Assembly: GCF_003265325.1 (NCBI RefSeq)
Contig: NZ_QGNX01000001.1
Coordinates: forward strand, 620,001-684,000
DNA length: 64,000 nucleotides
Origin: Oceanibium sediminis
Lineage (GTDB): Bacteria > Pseudomonadota > Alphaproteobacteria > Rhodobacterales > Rhodobacteraceae
Direction of reading: 5' to 3'
Shown in pieces: positions 20,246 through 29,539 of this stretch. Position numbers and translations under genes: made by a program. Positions within the stretch are counted from its first letter, which is position 1. The number at the start of each line of letters is the position of its first letter. Below the pieces are notes generated by a model. That model saw nothing but the letters and a program-made list of their open reading frames with translations, made no database searches and had not been told where the DNA came from.

Positions 20246-20844
20246 GTCGCAACTACTCCACGCGTTCTAAGGAATTGCAGCACCTCAAGCAGGGGCAATC
20301 CCAGGACCGAAAAGTAGTCGCCCTGAACGCGGGAAAAAAGGGTGGGGCCGTCTTCCTCGAGCTTATAGCAACCGACTGTGGCCAGAAGGCCATTTCCGTG
20401 GCGGGCGATGTAGGCGTCGAGGAAACTGTCAGAGAAATCCCGCATGATGAGTTGCGCCCGCCCGATGTGACGCCAGACGGGGCGGGCGCCCTCGTAGATC
20501 ACGGCGGCCGACAGCAGTTCATGGGCCGACCCGCGCAGGGTTTTCAGCTGCGCGCGGGCCTCGTCCAGCGTTGTCGGTTTGTCGATCAGCGTCTTGTTGT
20601 GCACGAGCACCTGGTCCGCGCCCAGAACCAGCGCTTCGGGGTGTTTCATCGCGACCCTGCGGGCCTTCATTTCGGCCAGGGCGTCGGCGATATCGCGGGG
20701 GGCAGCCTGTTCGGACAGCATCGCGTCCTTCAGCGCGGCTTCATCCACACGCGCCGGGACGACCAGCGGCGCGGCCCCGTTGGTGCGCAGCAGTTGCGCG
20801 CGCACAGCAGAACCGGAGGCGAGGATGAAGTCGGGCTTTGTCAT
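20242..20844 (-). CDS. maf: Maf-family nucleotide pyrophosphatase
   Basis: House-cleaning nucleoside triphosphate pyrophosphatase of the Maf/YceF family, hydrolysing non-canonical or methylated NTPs; 200 residues. It begins ILASGSAVRAQLLRTNG, where the usual LASxSPRR substrate loop is altered (SAVR), and has the catalytic region VLGADQVLV. The later conserved KLEEDGPTLFSRVQGDYFSVLGLPL segment is intact. Four-base overlaps on both sides tie it to pdrP and aroE. The origin-proximal position is typical for alphaproteobacteria. Confidence 0.92.
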   Translation of the reverse strand: MTKPDFILASGSAVRAQLLRTNGAAPLVVPARVDEAALKDAMLSEQAAPRDIADALAEMKARRVAMKHPEALVLGADQVLVHNKTLIDKPTTLDEARAQLKTLRGSAHELLSAAVIYEGARPVWRHIGRAQLIMRDFSDSFLDAYIARHGNGLLATVGCYKLEEDGPTLFSRVQGDYFSVLGLPLLEVLQFLRTRGVVAT

Positions 20845-21674
20845 TCGGCAGTCCTGTTGGAAAGGTAATGGCGGATCGCGGCGGCTGTCTCTTCTATCGA
20901 GCGGCGGGTGACGTCGATGACCGGAAGGTTGTGGCGGTCGAAGAACAACCGCGCGGCGACCAGCTCTTCCTCGATCTTTTCGCGGTTCGTATAGGTGTCG
21001 ATGGCGGCACTTCCCAGCGTTTTCAGCCGGGTCTGCCGGATCTGCATCAGCCGCAGGGGGCTGACGGTTAGTCCAACGGTCGGCACCTTGGCCGCGATGG
21101 CCTTTTCAAGATGCACGGGCGTCGGCTGGCCGGGAATCAACGGCACGTTCGCCGCCTTGATCCCCTGGTAGCCAAGATAGATGCAGGTCGGCGTCTTGGA
21201 GGTGCGGCTGACCCCGGCGAGGATCACATCCGCCGACATCAGGTGGTCTTCCGACAGTCCATCATCGTGGGTGATCGCGAAATCGATCGCCGTGACCCGG
21301 TCGAGATAGCCGCGATTGACCCGGTATTGCTGCCCCGGCCGCGTCGAAGGCGCAGCCCCGATGACGGAGGCGATCCCCTCGATCAGCGGGTCGAGGACGG
21401 GGATCGCGGGGATGCCGCGACGCGTCGCCTCCGCCTCGATCAGGGATTTCAGGTCGGGATTGACCAGGGTGAAGGCGATCAGGTCGGCCTTGTCGAGGAC
21501 GCTGGCAGGGATGGTTCCGAAATCCTCGGGCTTTCGCAGGAACGGATAGAGCCGATAGTGCACATCGCTGACCGCGAATTGCGAGACCGCCGCGCGCACG
21601 GCGGCGGACACCGTCTCTCCCGTGGAATCGGAGAGGAGGACGATGCAAAGGGCGCGCGTCTGTTCCTGGGCCAC
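20841..21674 (-). CDS. Bifunctional kinase/pyrophosphorylase regulating PPDK or PEP synthase
   Basis: DUF299 (PF03618) protein, 277 residues, that switches pyruvate phosphate dikinase or PEP synthetase off by ADP-dependent phosphorylation of a threonine and on by phosphate-dependent pyrophosphorolysis. The signature near the N terminus (LLSDSTGETVSAAVRAA) and the P-loop-like GVSRTSKTPT with following YLGYQG identify it. The start is a GTG at 21674, with no strong ribosome-binding site. It is the first gene of the five-gene operon and lies immediately beside the origin. Confidence 0.9.
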   Translation of the reverse strand: MAQEQTRALCIVLLSDSTGETVSAAVRAAVSQFAVSDVHYRLYPFLRKPEDFGTIPASVLDKADLIAFTLVNPDLKSLIEAEATRRGIPAIPVLDPLIEGIASVIGAAPSTRPGQQYRVNRGYLDRVTAIDFAITHDDGLSEDHLMSADVILAGVSRTSKTPTCIYLGYQGIKAANVPLIPGQPTPVHLEKAIAAKVPTVGLTVSPLRLMQIRQTRLKTLGSAAIDTYTNREKIEEELVAARLFFDRHNLPVIDVTRRSIEETAAAIRHYLSNRTAE

Positions 21675-21702
21675 CTGTTATCCCGTGAGGTTGGGGAATT
21701 CC

Positions 21703-21711
21703 TGTGGAAAA
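21703..21711 (-). promoter_or_regulatory. DnaA box, one mismatch
   Basis: TGTGGAAAA is the reverse complement of TTTTCCACA, one base from TTATCCACA. It is the box nearest to pdrP in the origin region. Confidence 0.5.
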
Positions 21712-21860
21712 CTACTGTGTCTTCCACAGGGTTGCCAGCATCCCGGCGAATTCCGCTGATTTCGCGGTGGCCCCAGCCCGGTTTGTTCAGCCCGGTAAAA
21801 CCGGCGGGGGTCTGGGGACAAAGTTGCCACCGGAACGGCCCGGCGGAGGGTTAGCAAAAG

Positions 21861-21869
21861 TTACCCACA
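21861..21869 (+). promoter_or_regulatory. DnaA box, one mismatch
   Basis: TTACCCACA differs from the consensus TTATCCACA at one position; a weaker box, TTATCCAGT, follows at 21873-21881, giving a closely spaced pair before the AT-rich stretch. Confidence 0.55.
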
Positions 21870-21957
21870 TAGTTATCCAGTGAAGGTTAATTAGTAAGTC
21901 CCTGTTAATATGAAGATTCTTGCCGTTCTAAGCGTTATGGGAGCGGTTGTCCTCAGA

Positions 21958-21966
21958 TTATCCACA
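21958..21966 (+). promoter_or_regulatory. DnaA box, perfect
   Basis: TTATCCACA, an exact match to the high-affinity DnaA box consensus. Confidence 0.85.
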
Positions 21967-22005
21967 CCGGAGCTGTTTTGGGGGAATCCGGTCTTTTAAC
22001 CCCGG

Positions 22006-22029
22006 GGATAACGGGGTTTCCCGTTATCC
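22006..22029. repeat. Inverted repeat at oriC enclosing a DnaA half-site
   Basis: A perfect ten-base inverted repeat, GGATAACGGG (22006-22015) and CCCGTTATCC (22020-22029), with a GTTT centre. Its right arm enters the perfect DnaA box at 22024-22032; the left arm forms the mirror of the box core, so two DnaA molecules could be placed face to face. No T tract follows, so it is not a terminator. Confidence 0.6.
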
Positions 22030-22032
22030 ACA
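22024..22032 (+). promoter_or_regulatory. DnaA box, perfect
   Basis: TTATCCACA, exact consensus, in the right arm of the inverted repeat and 66 bases from the other perfect box. Confidence 0.85.
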
Positions 22033-22116
22033 GGACCCACCACCACCACTACCTTTTTCATTCTTTCTTATTATAGATAAGGAAACATTGAATCGTGGAT
22101 GAAGGATTGCCTTGAA

Positions 22117-22563
22117 ATGCTGGATGGACTCTACCTCTGGTTGAAAGCCTTTCACATCATGGCAGTCATCGCCTGGATGGCAGGCCTGTTCTATCTGCCC
22201 AGGTTGTTCGTCCATCACACCGAGCGTGCGATGGGGGACCCGGGCCAGGAACAGGTGTTCCAGATTATGGAAGCGAAGTTGCTGCGGGTGATCATGAACC
22301 CGGCGATGATCGCTGCCTGGGTGCTGGGGATCCTGTTGATCCTGTCGCTCGGGGTGGGATCCGTCTTTTCACAAGGATGGTTTCACGTGAAACTTCTGGC
22401 TCTTGTCGGCATGACGGCGTTTCACATGTGGCTTGCCGCGCGGCGCAAGGACTTCGTGGCAGGCCGGAACACCCGAAGCGGACGCACGTATCGCATCATG
22501 AATGAGGTGCCGACGGTGCTGATGATCGTGATCGTCATCATGGTGGTCGTGAAGCCATTTTGA
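22117..22563 (+). CDS. hemJ: Protoporphyrinogen IX oxidase HemJ (CopD-like)
   Basis: Inner-membrane enzyme oxidising protoporphyrinogen IX to protoporphyrin IX in heme and bacteriochlorophyll synthesis; 148 residues with four transmembrane helices. The family signature LYLWLKAFHIMAVIAWMAGLFYLPRLFVHH, containing the essential histidine, and a later FHVKLLALVGMTAFHMW are present. I chose the ATG at 22117, which has AAGGA ten bases upstream; an in-frame ATG at 22099 has no ribosome-binding site. A parS-like palindrome lies inside the gene at 22379-22394. First gene on the right arm from oriC. Confidence 0.9.
   Translation: MLDGLYLWLKAFHIMAVIAWMAGLFYLPRLFVHHTERAMGDPGQEQVFQIMEAKLLRVIMNPAMIAAWVLGILLILSLGVGSVFSQGWFHVKLLALVGMTAFHMWLAARRKDFVAGRNTRSGRTYRIMNEVPTVLMIVIVIMVVVKPF
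22379..22394. promoter_or_regulatory. parS: parS-like site inside hemJ
   Basis: GGTTTCACGTGAAACT matches the parS consensus TGTTTCACGTGAAACA in the 14 central bases, differing only at the outer pair. It lies in coding sequence for WFHVKL, about 0.35 kb from the second perfect DnaA box. Confidence 0.75.
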
Positions 22564-22582
22564 CGATCCTGATCGCGCAATG

Positions 22583-22612
22583 TTGACATTCCGGCTGTAA
22601 TCTCCTTATGGT
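22583..22612 (+). promoter_or_regulatory. Candidate rho promoter
   Basis: TTGACA (22583-22588), an exact -35, is followed after 18 bases by TATGGT (22607-22612). It leaves a leader of about 90 bases before rho; such leaders are often where Rho autoregulates its own transcription. Confidence 0.5.
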
Positions 22613-22711
22613 CCCGCAAAGGCCCACGTTCGCGGGGCTGGTTTCCCATAGATATGCCTCACCCGTGCCTTCGCCGGTCTGCTGGTATTCTTGCTGTGTT
22701 GGTGATCCCCC

Positions 22712-23983
22712 ATGGACTACAAAGAACTGTCGCTTGCCGATCTGAAGGCCAAAAGCCCGGCTGACCTGTTGACGATGGCCGAAGAGCTTGAGATCGAGAA
22801 CGCTTCCACCATGCGGAAGGGCGACATGATGTTCGCCATTCTGAAGGAGCTGGCCGAAGAAGGGGTCGAAATCTCCGGCGATGGGGTGCTCGAGGTGCTT
22901 CAGGACGGATTCGGCTTCCTGCGTTCACCCGAGGCGAACTACCTGCCGGGGCCGGACGATATCTACGTGAGCCCGAACCAGATCCGCAAATATTCGTTGC
23001 GCACGGGTGACACTGTCGAAGGCGTGATCCGCGCGCCAACCGAGAACGAGCGGTATTTCGGGCTGGTGAAGGTGACGCAGATCAACTTCGCCGACCCGGA
23101 AAGTGCCCGTCACAAGGTGCATTTCGACAACCTGACGCCGTTGTATCCGGATGAGCGTCTGCGCATGGAAATCGACGATCCGACGATCAAGGACAAATCC
23201 GCCCGGGTCATCGACCTGGTCGCGCCCATCGGCAAGGGCCAGCGTGGCCTGATCGTGGCGCCGCCGCGGACGGGTAAGACCGTGATCCTGCAGAACATCG
23301 CCGCCTCGATCGAAAAGAATCACCCCGAGTGTTTCCTGATCGTGCTGCTCGTCGATGAACGGCCCGAGGAAGTGACCGACATGCAGCGCAGTGTGAAGGG
23401 CGAGGTGGTATCCTCGACCTTCGACGAACCTGCGACGCGGCACGTGGCGGTTGCCGAAATGGTCATCGAGAAGGCCAAGCGGCTGGTCGAGCACAAGCGC
23501 GACGTCGTCATCCTACTGGATTCGATCACGCGACTCGGCCGCGCGTTCAACACGGTCGTTCCGTCCTCCGGCAAGGTGCTGACCGGGGGGGTGGATGCGA
23601 ACGCGCTGCAGCGCCCGAAGCGCTTCTTCGGCGCAGCGCGGAACATTGAGGAAGGCGGCAGCCTGACGATCATCGCAACGGCACTGATCGATACCGGCAG
23701 CCGTATGGACGAGGTGATCTTCGAGGAGTTCAAGGGCACCGGTAACTCGGAAATCGTCCTGGACCGCAAGATTGCCGACAAGCGCGTGTTTCCGGCGATC
23801 GATATCCTGAAGTCCGGCACCCGGAAAGAGGATCTGCTGGTCGAGAAGTCGGATCTGACGAAGATGTTCGTGCTTCGCAGGATCCTGAACCCGATGGGAA
23901 CCACTGATGCGATCGAATTCCTCCTTGGGAAGCTGAAGCAGACCAAGTCAAATGCGGAATTCTTCGATTCGATGAACAGCTGA
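22712..23983 (+). CDS. rho: Transcription termination factor Rho
   Basis: Hexameric RNA-dependent ATPase that terminates transcription; 423 residues. Visible parts are the N-terminal domain [23 protein letters not shown], the cold-shock RNA-binding domain ([45 protein letters not shown]), Walker A PPRTGKT, the Walker [12 protein letters not shown] segment and the Q/R loops. There is no extra N-terminal insertion. Followed by an intrinsic terminator before mnmE. Confidence 0.97.
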   Translation: MDYKELSLADLKAKSPADLLTMAEELEIENASTMRKGDMMFAILKELAEEGVEISGDGVLEVLQDGFGFLRSPEANYLPGPDDIYVSPNQIRKYSLRTGDTVEGVIRAPTENERYFGLVKVTQINFADPESARHKVHFDNLTPLYPDERLRMEIDDPTIKDKSARVIDLVAPIGKGQRGLIVAPPRTGKTVILQNIAASIEKNHPECFLIVLLVDERPEEVTDMQRSVKGEVVSSTFDEPATRHVAVAEMVIEKAKRLVEHKRDVVILLDSITRLGRAFNTVVPSSGKVLTGGVDANALQRPKRFFGAARNIEEGGSLTIIATALIDTGSRMDEVIFEEFKGTGNSEIVLDRKIADKRVFPAIDILKSGTRKEDLLVEKSDLTKMFVLRRILNPMGTTDAIEFLLGKLKQTKSNAEFFDSMNS

Positions 23984-24004
23984 ACCAGGTAGCCATTGCT
24001 TGAG

Positions 24005-24037
24005 CGCCCGGGCTGGCTGGTCCGGGCGTTTTTGTTT
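24005..24037 (+). terminator. Intrinsic terminator after rho
   Basis: CGCCCGG (24005-24011) pairs with CCGGGCG (24022-24028), followed by TTTTTGTTT. It separates rho from mnmE; the mnmE start is only about a dozen bases further on. Confidence 0.8.
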
Positions 24038-24048
24038 GAGGGACTGAG

Positions 24049-25347
24049 ATGGATACGATCTTCGCCTTGTCCACGGTCAGAGGGAAGGCCGGCGTCGCCG
24101 TGATCCGGGTGTCAGGCCCGGAGGCGGTAAGCTCTGCGATTGCGATCTCGGGGAAGCTGCCTCCTGAGCGACGCGCGGTCTTGCGTAGCTTGTCGAATCC
24201 GCAGACGGGGGAGGTCATTGATCAGGGCCTGGTCCTGTATTTTCCGGTGGGCGAAAGCTACACTGGAGAAAATACTGTTGAATATCAAATACATGGGAGC
24301 ATAGCGACGCAGGATGCCCTGTTGCGGGTCCTGGCGGATCAGCCGGGATGCCGAATGGCGATGCCGGGCGAATTCACCCAACGGGCCCTGGAAGCGGACC
24401 GCCTTGATCTTTCCCAGGTCGAGGGTCTTGCGGACCTGATCGACGCGGAAACCGAGGCGCAGCGGCGTCAGGCCATGCGCGTCATGCGCGGCGATCTGGG
24501 GGAGCGTGTGGCCCGTTGGCGGGGAAGCCTTGTCCGCGCGCTCGCCCTTATCGAGGCGACGATCGATTTCGCGGACGAGGAATTGCCGCCCGCGCTGGTC
24601 GAGGAATCGGATCGGCTTATTCGAAGCGTTGCTGAGGATATTCGTGGTCAGTTGGCCGGGGCGGATGCGGCCGAGCGGATCAGGGATGGGTTCGAGGTCG
24701 CTATTGTCGGTGCGCCAAACGCTGGTAAGTCGACATTGCTCAATGCGATTGCGGGGCGCGAGGCTGCGATCACCTCCTCCATAGCGGGGACGACGCGGGA
24801 TGTGCTGGAGGTTCGGTCCGATATTTCGGGTTTACCGGTGACGTTTCTTGATACCGCTGGGTTGAGGCTGGCGGAGGATGAGATTGAAGCGATCGGGATT
24901 GAGCGGGCCCGGGAAAGGGCCATCGCAGCTGACCTGAGGATTTTCCTGGTGGATCTGGACGGCGACACGCGTTTCCGGGACGATTTGGAGCGCGCCGGGG
25001 ATCTGACGGTTCGTACTAAGGCTGATATCCATGGGGGCGGTGGTGATAGTATCTCTGCCAGGACCGGGCAGGGCTTGGACGTGCTGTTGAACAGAGTGCG
25101 CCAGGAGCTTGAAGTCCGGGCGCATGGGGCGACGTCTGTTATCCGGGTTCGCCAGCAAGTTGCCCTGAAAGGCGCGCTGGAATCCTTCGAGGCTGCGCTA
25201 TCCTTGATTGGCGACGGGCTGACCTCTGCCGAACTTGTTGCGGATGAACTGATTCGTGGTATTCGGAGCCTGGATGCGCTAGTTGGTCGGGTTGATGTTG
25301 AGGACCTTCTGGACGAGATTTTTTCGTCTTTTTGCATTGGCAAGTAG
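24049..25347 (+). CDS. mnmE: tRNA uridine-5-carboxymethylaminomethyl(34) synthesis GTPase MnmE
   Basis: Potassium-activated GTPase that with MnmG modifies the wobble uridine of several tRNAs; 432 residues. The N-terminal folate-binding domain begins [20 protein letters not shown], the inserted G domain has the P-loop GAPNAGKS (221-228) and DTAGLR, and the protein ends in the catalytic CIGK motif (429-432). The NKxD motif is atypical (TKAD). Third-position GC is lower than in most of the window. Three bases separate it from mnmG. Confidence 0.96.
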   Translation: MDTIFALSTVRGKAGVAVIRVSGPEAVSSAIAISGKLPPERRAVLRSLSNPQTGEVIDQGLVLYFPVGESYTGENTVEYQIHGSIATQDALLRVLADQPGCRMAMPGEFTQRALEADRLDLSQVEGLADLIDAETEAQRRQAMRVMRGDLGERVARWRGSLVRALALIEATIDFADEELPPALVEESDRLIRSVAEDIRGQLAGADAAERIRDGFEVAIVGAPNAGKSTLLNAIAGREAAITSSIAGTTRDVLEVRSDISGLPVTFLDTAGLRLAEDEIEAIGIERARERAIAADLRIFLVDLDGDTRFRDDLERAGDLTVRTKADIHGGGGDSISARTGQGLDVLLNRVRQELEVRAHGATSVIRVRQQVALKGALESFEAALSLIGDGLTSAELVADELIRGIRSLDALVGRVDVEDLLDEIFSSFCIGK

Positions 25348-25350
25348 GGA

Positions 25351-27234
25351 GTGTTTCACGTGAAACACAGCGAGATCGATGTACTGGTGATCGGCGGTGG
25401 TCACGCCGGATCCGAAGCTGCGCTTGCTGCGGACAGGGCGGGCGCGCGCGCAGTCCTGTTGACCCATCGCTTTGATCGAATTGGCGAAATGTCCTGCAAT
25501 CCTGCCATCGGCGGCCTTGGGAAAGGGCATCTGGTCCGCGAAATCGATGCCCTGGACGGCGCGATGGGCCGGGTTGCGGACTACGCGGGTATCCAGTTCC
25601 GCTTGTTGAACCGCCGCAAAGGTCCGGCGGTGCAGGGGCCCCGAACCCAAGCTGACCGCGCGCTCTACAAGGAAGGGATGCAGGCGGTCTTTCGCCGGCA
25701 GGAAAATCTGCGCGTCATCGAAGGCGAAGCGGAAGACCTTGTCATGGAGGGAGAACGTGTTGTCGGTGTACGGCTGGCCGATGGCCAGCAGATAAACGCA
25801 CGGACCATCGTTCTGACGGCTGGGACTTTCCTGCGCGGGGTGATCCACATTGGAAGCGAGCGTACATCAGGGGGACGGATTGGGGACCGCGCGGCGAACC
25901 CGTTGGGCGAGCGCTTGGAACGCATGGGCCTGCCGCTAGGGCGCTTGAAAACCGGAACGCCGCCCCGGTTGAAGGGTAGGTCTATCCATTGGGACAAGGT
26001 CGAGTGGCAAGAGGCTGACGCGGAACCGAGCCTGTTCTCCTTCCTGTCGAAGTCTGCTGTGCAACCGCAGATCAAATGTGGGATCACGTACACGAATACC
26101 CAAACACATGACATTATTAGGGAAAATATCGGAAAGTCGGCGATGTACGGCGGCCATATCGATGGAGTGGGGCCCCGATACTGCCCGTCGATAGAGGACA
26201 AGGTCACAAGGTTTGCCGACAAGGATGCGCACCAGGTCTTCCTTGAGCCTGAGGGGCTTCATGACGACACGATCTATCCCAATGGCATATCGACCTCTCT
26301 TCCGCTGGATGTGCAAGAGGCCTATGTACACTCCATCGCCGGATTGGAGGATGCGGTTATCCTGCAGCCGGGCTACGCAATCGAGTACGATTATATCGAC
26401 CCGCGCGCGCTTGATAGGACACTGGCGGTGCGCGACGTGCCGGGCCTGTACCTGGCCGGTCAGATCAACGGGACGACTGGGTACGAGGAAGCTGCCGCAC
26501 AGGGCCTGATTGCCGGCCTGAATGCCGCAAAGGCTGCGTTGGGGGGCGAACCCTTTGTCGTAGATCGTGCGGAAGCTTACATCGGTGTGTTGATCGACGA
26601 CCTGACCATACGTGGGGTGAGCGAACCCTACCGTATGTTCACCTCCAGGGCGGAGTATCGACTTCTGCTCCGCGCTGATAACGCCGACCAGCGGTTGACG
26701 GTGATTGGTATTGCGGCAGGGGTTGTCGGGGAGGAGCGCGCAAACGCCTTCCAGGCAAAAAGTGCGGAGCTTGAACGGGTTAAGGGCATCGTTCAGTCGG
26801 TATCGCTGACCCCGAAACAGGCGCGGGATGCTGGTTTCGAGGTGAACGAAGATGGCCGCAGAAGGTCTGGGATGGACCTTTTGGCGCTGCCAAGTGCGGA
26901 TTGGTCCGACCTGTCGGCTGTTGTTGAGGATCTCGGCGGCGTCAGCCCGGACATTTCCCAGCAAATCGTGACCGATGCGCGGTATGCCCCGTATATCACC
27001 CGCCAGCGCGCCGACGTGGAGCAGATGCGTAAGGGTGAACATATGGTCGTCCCTCAGGACATCGACTATACCGCGATGAAATCCCTCTCGAACGAGCTGC
27101 GGACAAAGTTGCAGGTCGTCCGTCCGGGCACGATCGCGCAGGCGAGCCGCATCGATGGAATGACTCCGGCCGCGCTCACCATGATCCTTGCCGAGTGCAA
27201 ACGCTCGGCGAGGGGTGAGGCAAGTTCAGCGTGA
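25351..27234 (+). CDS. mnmG: tRNA uridine-5-carboxymethylaminomethyl(34) synthesis enzyme MnmG (GidA)
   Basis: FAD enzyme that works with MnmE on tRNA wobble uridine; 627 residues. It opens with [31 protein letters not shown] (dinucleotide-binding GGGHAG), has the GidA signatures [11 protein letters not shown] and [11 protein letters not shown], and the C-terminal tRNA/MnmE-binding region. The start codon is GTG at 25351. Its first codons are the parS palindrome, which explains the otherwise odd N-terminal FHVKH. It ends in a GTGA overlap with rsmG. Confidence 0.97.
   Translation: MFHVKHSEIDVLVIGGGHAGSEAALAADRAGARAVLLTHRFDRIGEMSCNPAIGGLGKGHLVREIDALDGAMGRVADYAGIQFRLLNRRKGPAVQGPRTQADRALYKEGMQAVFRRQENLRVIEGEAEDLVMEGERVVGVRLADGQQINARTIVLTAGTFLRGVIHIGSERTSGGRIGDRAANPLGERLERMGLPLGRLKTGTPPRLKGRSIHWDKVEWQEADAEPSLFSFLSKSAVQPQIKCGITYTNTQTHDIIRENIGKSAMYGGHIDGVGPRYCPSIEDKVTRFADKDAHQVFLEPEGLHDDTIYPNGISTSLPLDVQEAYVHSIAGLEDAVILQPGYAIEYDYIDPRALDRTLAVRDVPGLYLAGQINGTTGYEEAAAQGLIAGLNAAKAALGGEPFVVDRAEAYIGVLIDDLTIRGVSEPYRMFTSRAEYRLLLRADNADQRLTVIGIAAGVVGEERANAFQAKSAELERVKGIVQSVSLTPKQARDAGFEVNEDGRRRSGMDLLALPSADWSDLSAVVEDLGGVSPDISQQIVTDARYAPYITRQRADVEQMRKGEHMVVPQDIDYTAMKSLSNELRTKLQVVRPGTIAQASRIDGMTPAALTMILAECKRSARGEASSA
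25352..25367. promoter_or_regulatory. parS: parS site at the mnmG start
   Basis: TGTTTCACGTGAAACA, a perfect 16-base palindrome identical to the parS consensus bound by ParB. It overlaps the GTG start codon of mnmG, so it is translated as FHVKH. Confidence 0.93.
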
Positions 27235-27857
27235 CGGGCGGTAAATCGATCTCGTCAGCACTGGATGTTTCACGTGAAACACTGGGGATGCTTGAGGAGT
27301 TCACAGACCTCGTGCGGAAGTGGACCCGGCGGATCAACCTGATCAGCGCGAAAAGCATGGATGATGCGTTTGAACGGCACACGCTCGATTCTGCCCAGAT
27401 CTACCGCTTGGCCTCGAACGAAGCGACAACCTGGGCGGACTTCGGTTCCGGCGGCGGTTTCCCCGGACTGGTCATCGCGATCATGGCAAAGTCAGAGGGC
27501 AGGGACCTGCACGTGACCCTCGTCGAATCCGATCAGCGAAAATCCGTGTTTCTTGCAACGGCAGCACGCAACTTCGGGCTCAATACCGACATTCGGACAG
27601 AACGCGTCGAATCGATCCAACCGCTTGAGGTCGATGTCATTTCCGCACGGGCCCTGGCGCCGCTGGACAAGCTTCTGGACTACGCGGACAGGCACGGGCG
27701 GCAAGACACGGTATGCCTTTTCCCCAAGGGCAGGAACGCTGAGACGGAAATTCAGGACGCAAAGCGCCGATGGAACTTTTCAAACGAAGCAATACCCAGC
27801 ATAACTGATCCTGAAGCCGCAATTCTGCGGATCAAAGGAGTATCCCGTGTCCGCTGA
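27231..27857 (+). CDS. rsmG: 16S rRNA (guanine527-N7)-methyltransferase RsmG (GidB)
   Basis: SAM-dependent methyltransferase for G527 of 16S rRNA; 208 residues. The SAM motif is [18 protein letters not shown], and [14 protein letters not shown] and [16 protein letters not shown] follow as usual. The GTG start at 27231 overlaps the mnmG stop by four bases. Residues VSRET near the start are encoded by a second perfect parS site. The end overlaps parA by eleven bases. Confidence 0.95.
   Translation: MTGGKSISSALDVSRETLGMLEEFTDLVRKWTRRINLISAKSMDDAFERHTLDSAQIYRLASNEATTWADFGSGGGFPGLVIAIMAKSEGRDLHVTLVESDQRKSVFLATAARNFGLNTDIRTERVESIQPLEVDVISARALAPLDKLLDYADRHGRQDTVCLFPKGRNAETEIQDAKRRWNFSNEAIPSITDPEAAILRIKGVSRVR
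27266..27281. promoter_or_regulatory. parS: parS site inside rsmG
   Basis: TGTTTCACGTGAAACA, exact consensus, read within rsmG as the codons for VSRET. It lies 1.9 kb from the parS at the mnmG start. Confidence 0.93.
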
Positions 27858-28629
27858 CTCCCGCCCCCGTGTGCTGGCCGTCACCAATCAAAAGGGCGGT
27901 GTCGGCAAGACGACCACGACAATCAACCTTGGCGCTGCCCTTGCCGCACAAGGGCAGAAGGTTGTCTTGATCGATATCGATCCGCAAGGAAACGCATCCA
28001 CCGGGCTTGGTATCGACCGAGAGGATCGCCAGCCATCCACCTACGACGTCCTTGCTGAGGGCGAGCTGGTGCAGAATGCGCTGAAGGAGACCTCTCAACC
28101 GGGGCTTACGATCGTCCCGGCGACCCAGGACTTGAGCGCAATCGACATGACCCTTGCGGCCGAGCGGGATCGTCTGACACGCTTGCGGAACAGCCTCGTA
28201 AAGGCGGAACTGGACGCGGACATCGTCCTGATCGATTGCCCGCCGTCGCTCAACATCCTAACCCTGAACGCGCTTGTGGCCGCTGACGGCGTGCTTGTTC
28301 CGCTGCAGTGCGAGTTCTTCGCGCTGGAAGGGATCAGCCAGTTGCTCAGCACGGTGTCCGATATCCGGAAATCCGTGAACACGAAGCTCATCACACAAGG
28401 GATTGTGTTGACCATGTATGATCAACGCAACAACTTGACAGGGGACGTGGAGGCAGATGTTCGCCAAACCCTGGGCGACCTCGTCTTCAAGACCGTCATC
28501 CCCCGCAACGTCAGACTGTCAGAGGCGCCGTCTTTCGGCCTGCCCGTCCAGCTCTATGACCCGCGGAGCAGCGGCAGCCTTGCCTATGCCGCCCTGTCAA
28601 AAGAGCTCACCAACCGCATCGCAACCTGA
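27847..28629 (+). CDS. parA: Chromosome-partitioning ATPase ParA
   Basis: Walker-type ATPase that drives origin segregation together with ParB-parS; 260 residues, the short chromosomal (Soj) type without an N-terminal HTH. The deviant Walker A is KGGVGKTT (16-23) with the signature lysine, Walker B IVLIDCPPSL, and the DNA-binding RNVRLSEAPSFGLPVQLYDPRSSG segment. GTG start overlapping rsmG; 14 bases before parB. Confidence 0.97.
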   Translation: MSADSRPRVLAVTNQKGGVGKTTTTINLGAALAAQGQKVVLIDIDPQGNASTGLGIDREDRQPSTYDVLAEGELVQNALKETSQPGLTIVPATQDLSAIDMTLAAERDRLTRLRNSLVKAELDADIVLIDCPPSLNILTLNALVAADGVLVPLQCEFFALEGISQLLSTVSDIRKSVNTKLITQGIVLTMYDQRNNLTGDVEADVRQTLGDLVFKTVIPRNVRLSEAPSFGLPVQLYDPRSSGSLAYAALSKELTNRIAT

Positions 28630-28643
28630 GGGAGTGTCCACCC

Positions 28644-29528
28644 GTGGCTAAGAAAACCGACCGCAGAGGCCTGGGCCGTGGTCTTTCCGCACTTCTCGCC
28701 GATACTGACCTTTCCGACGCGCCGTCCGGGCGTGGCGGCGTCAACGCTGGCGATACCCTGCCGATTGAGATGGTGATCCCGAACCCGAACCAGCCGCGCC
28801 GGGACTTCCTGGAACAGGATCTCGACGAGCTGGCCAAGTCGATCGAGCGCAACGGCATCATACAACCCATAGTTGTGCGCCCGGCCCCCGATATGCCGCA
28901 GACATACCAGATCGTCGCGGGGGAGCGGCGTTGGCGCGCCGCGCAGCGCGCGAAACTGCATGAAGTGCCCGTCGTCATCCGGTCCTTCAGCGACGAAGAG
29001 CTCCTTGAAGTCGCAATTATCGAGAATATTCAAAGGGTTGATCTGAACCCCGTGGAAGAGGCGATGGGCTATCGCCAGCTCATGGACGGATTCGGCCACA
29101 CCCAGGACGCGCTCGCCGAAGCCCTGGGGAAAAGCCGCAGCCATATCGCGAACACCCTCAGGCTTCTGGCGCTGCCTGAACAGGTCCTCGCCCACCTCAG
29201 GGCAGGGCGGCTCAGCGCGGGCCACGCACGGGCCCTGATCACCGCGCCGGATCCTGTCGCGCTGGCGGCCCAAGTCATCGCGCAGGGGCTCTCCGTGCGT
29301 CAGACAGAGGCTCTGGTGAAGAAGGCCCCGACGCCCCCGAAACCGCGCAAGTCCGCCAAGTTGGAGAAAGACGCGGACACCCGCGCGATCGAAGGCGACC
29401 TTACCGCGCAACTCGGCATGCCGGTGTCGATAAACCACGCCCCGGGGGCGGAGGGCGGTCAAATGCAGATCAAGTACCGCTCGCTCGACGATCTCGACAA
29501 ATTGCTGGAGATGCTCTCAGGCAACTGA
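28644..29528 (+). CDS. parB: Chromosome-partitioning protein ParB
   Basis: CTP-dependent sliding clamp that loads at parS; 294 residues. N-terminal KKTDRRGLGRGLSALLAD interacts with ParA (arginine finger region); the CTP-binding core includes NPNQPRRDF and GERRWRAAQRAKL; the helix-turn-helix LGKSRSHIANTLRLL contacts parS; and a dimerisation domain closes the protein. The GTG start at 28644 gives the standard MAKK N terminus. Three matching parS sites lie within 6.3 kb upstream. Confidence 0.97.
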   Translation: MAKKTDRRGLGRGLSALLADTDLSDAPSGRGGVNAGDTLPIEMVIPNPNQPRRDFLEQDLDELAKSIERNGIIQPIVVRPAPDMPQTYQIVAGERRWRAAQRAKLHEVPVVIRSFSDEELLEVAIIENIQRVDLNPVEEAMGYRQLMDGFGHTQDALAEALGKSRSHIANTLRLLALPEQVLAHLRAGRLSAGHARALITAPDPVALAAQVIAQGLSVRQTEALVKKAPTPPKPRKSAKLEKDADTRAIEGDLTAQLGMPVSINHAPGAEGGQMQIKYRSLDDLDKLLEMLSGN

Positions 29529-29539
29529 GGCCCCGCGCA

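Larger units (their letters stand above)
21675..22098. other. oriC: Probable chromosomal replication origin (oriC)
   Basis: A 424-base non-coding region between pdrP and hemJ, with genes pointing away on both sides. It holds two perfect DnaA boxes (21958-21966, 22024-22032), one-mismatch boxes at 21861-21869 and, in reverse, 21703-21711, and degenerate ones such as 21873-21881. AT-rich stretches at about 21886-21920 and 22050-22090 could unwind. Nearby parAB and parS sites and the classic maf-aroE-coaE-dnaQ neighbourhood support the call. GAnTC methylation sites occur too; no clear CtrA double site was found. Confidence 0.85.
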
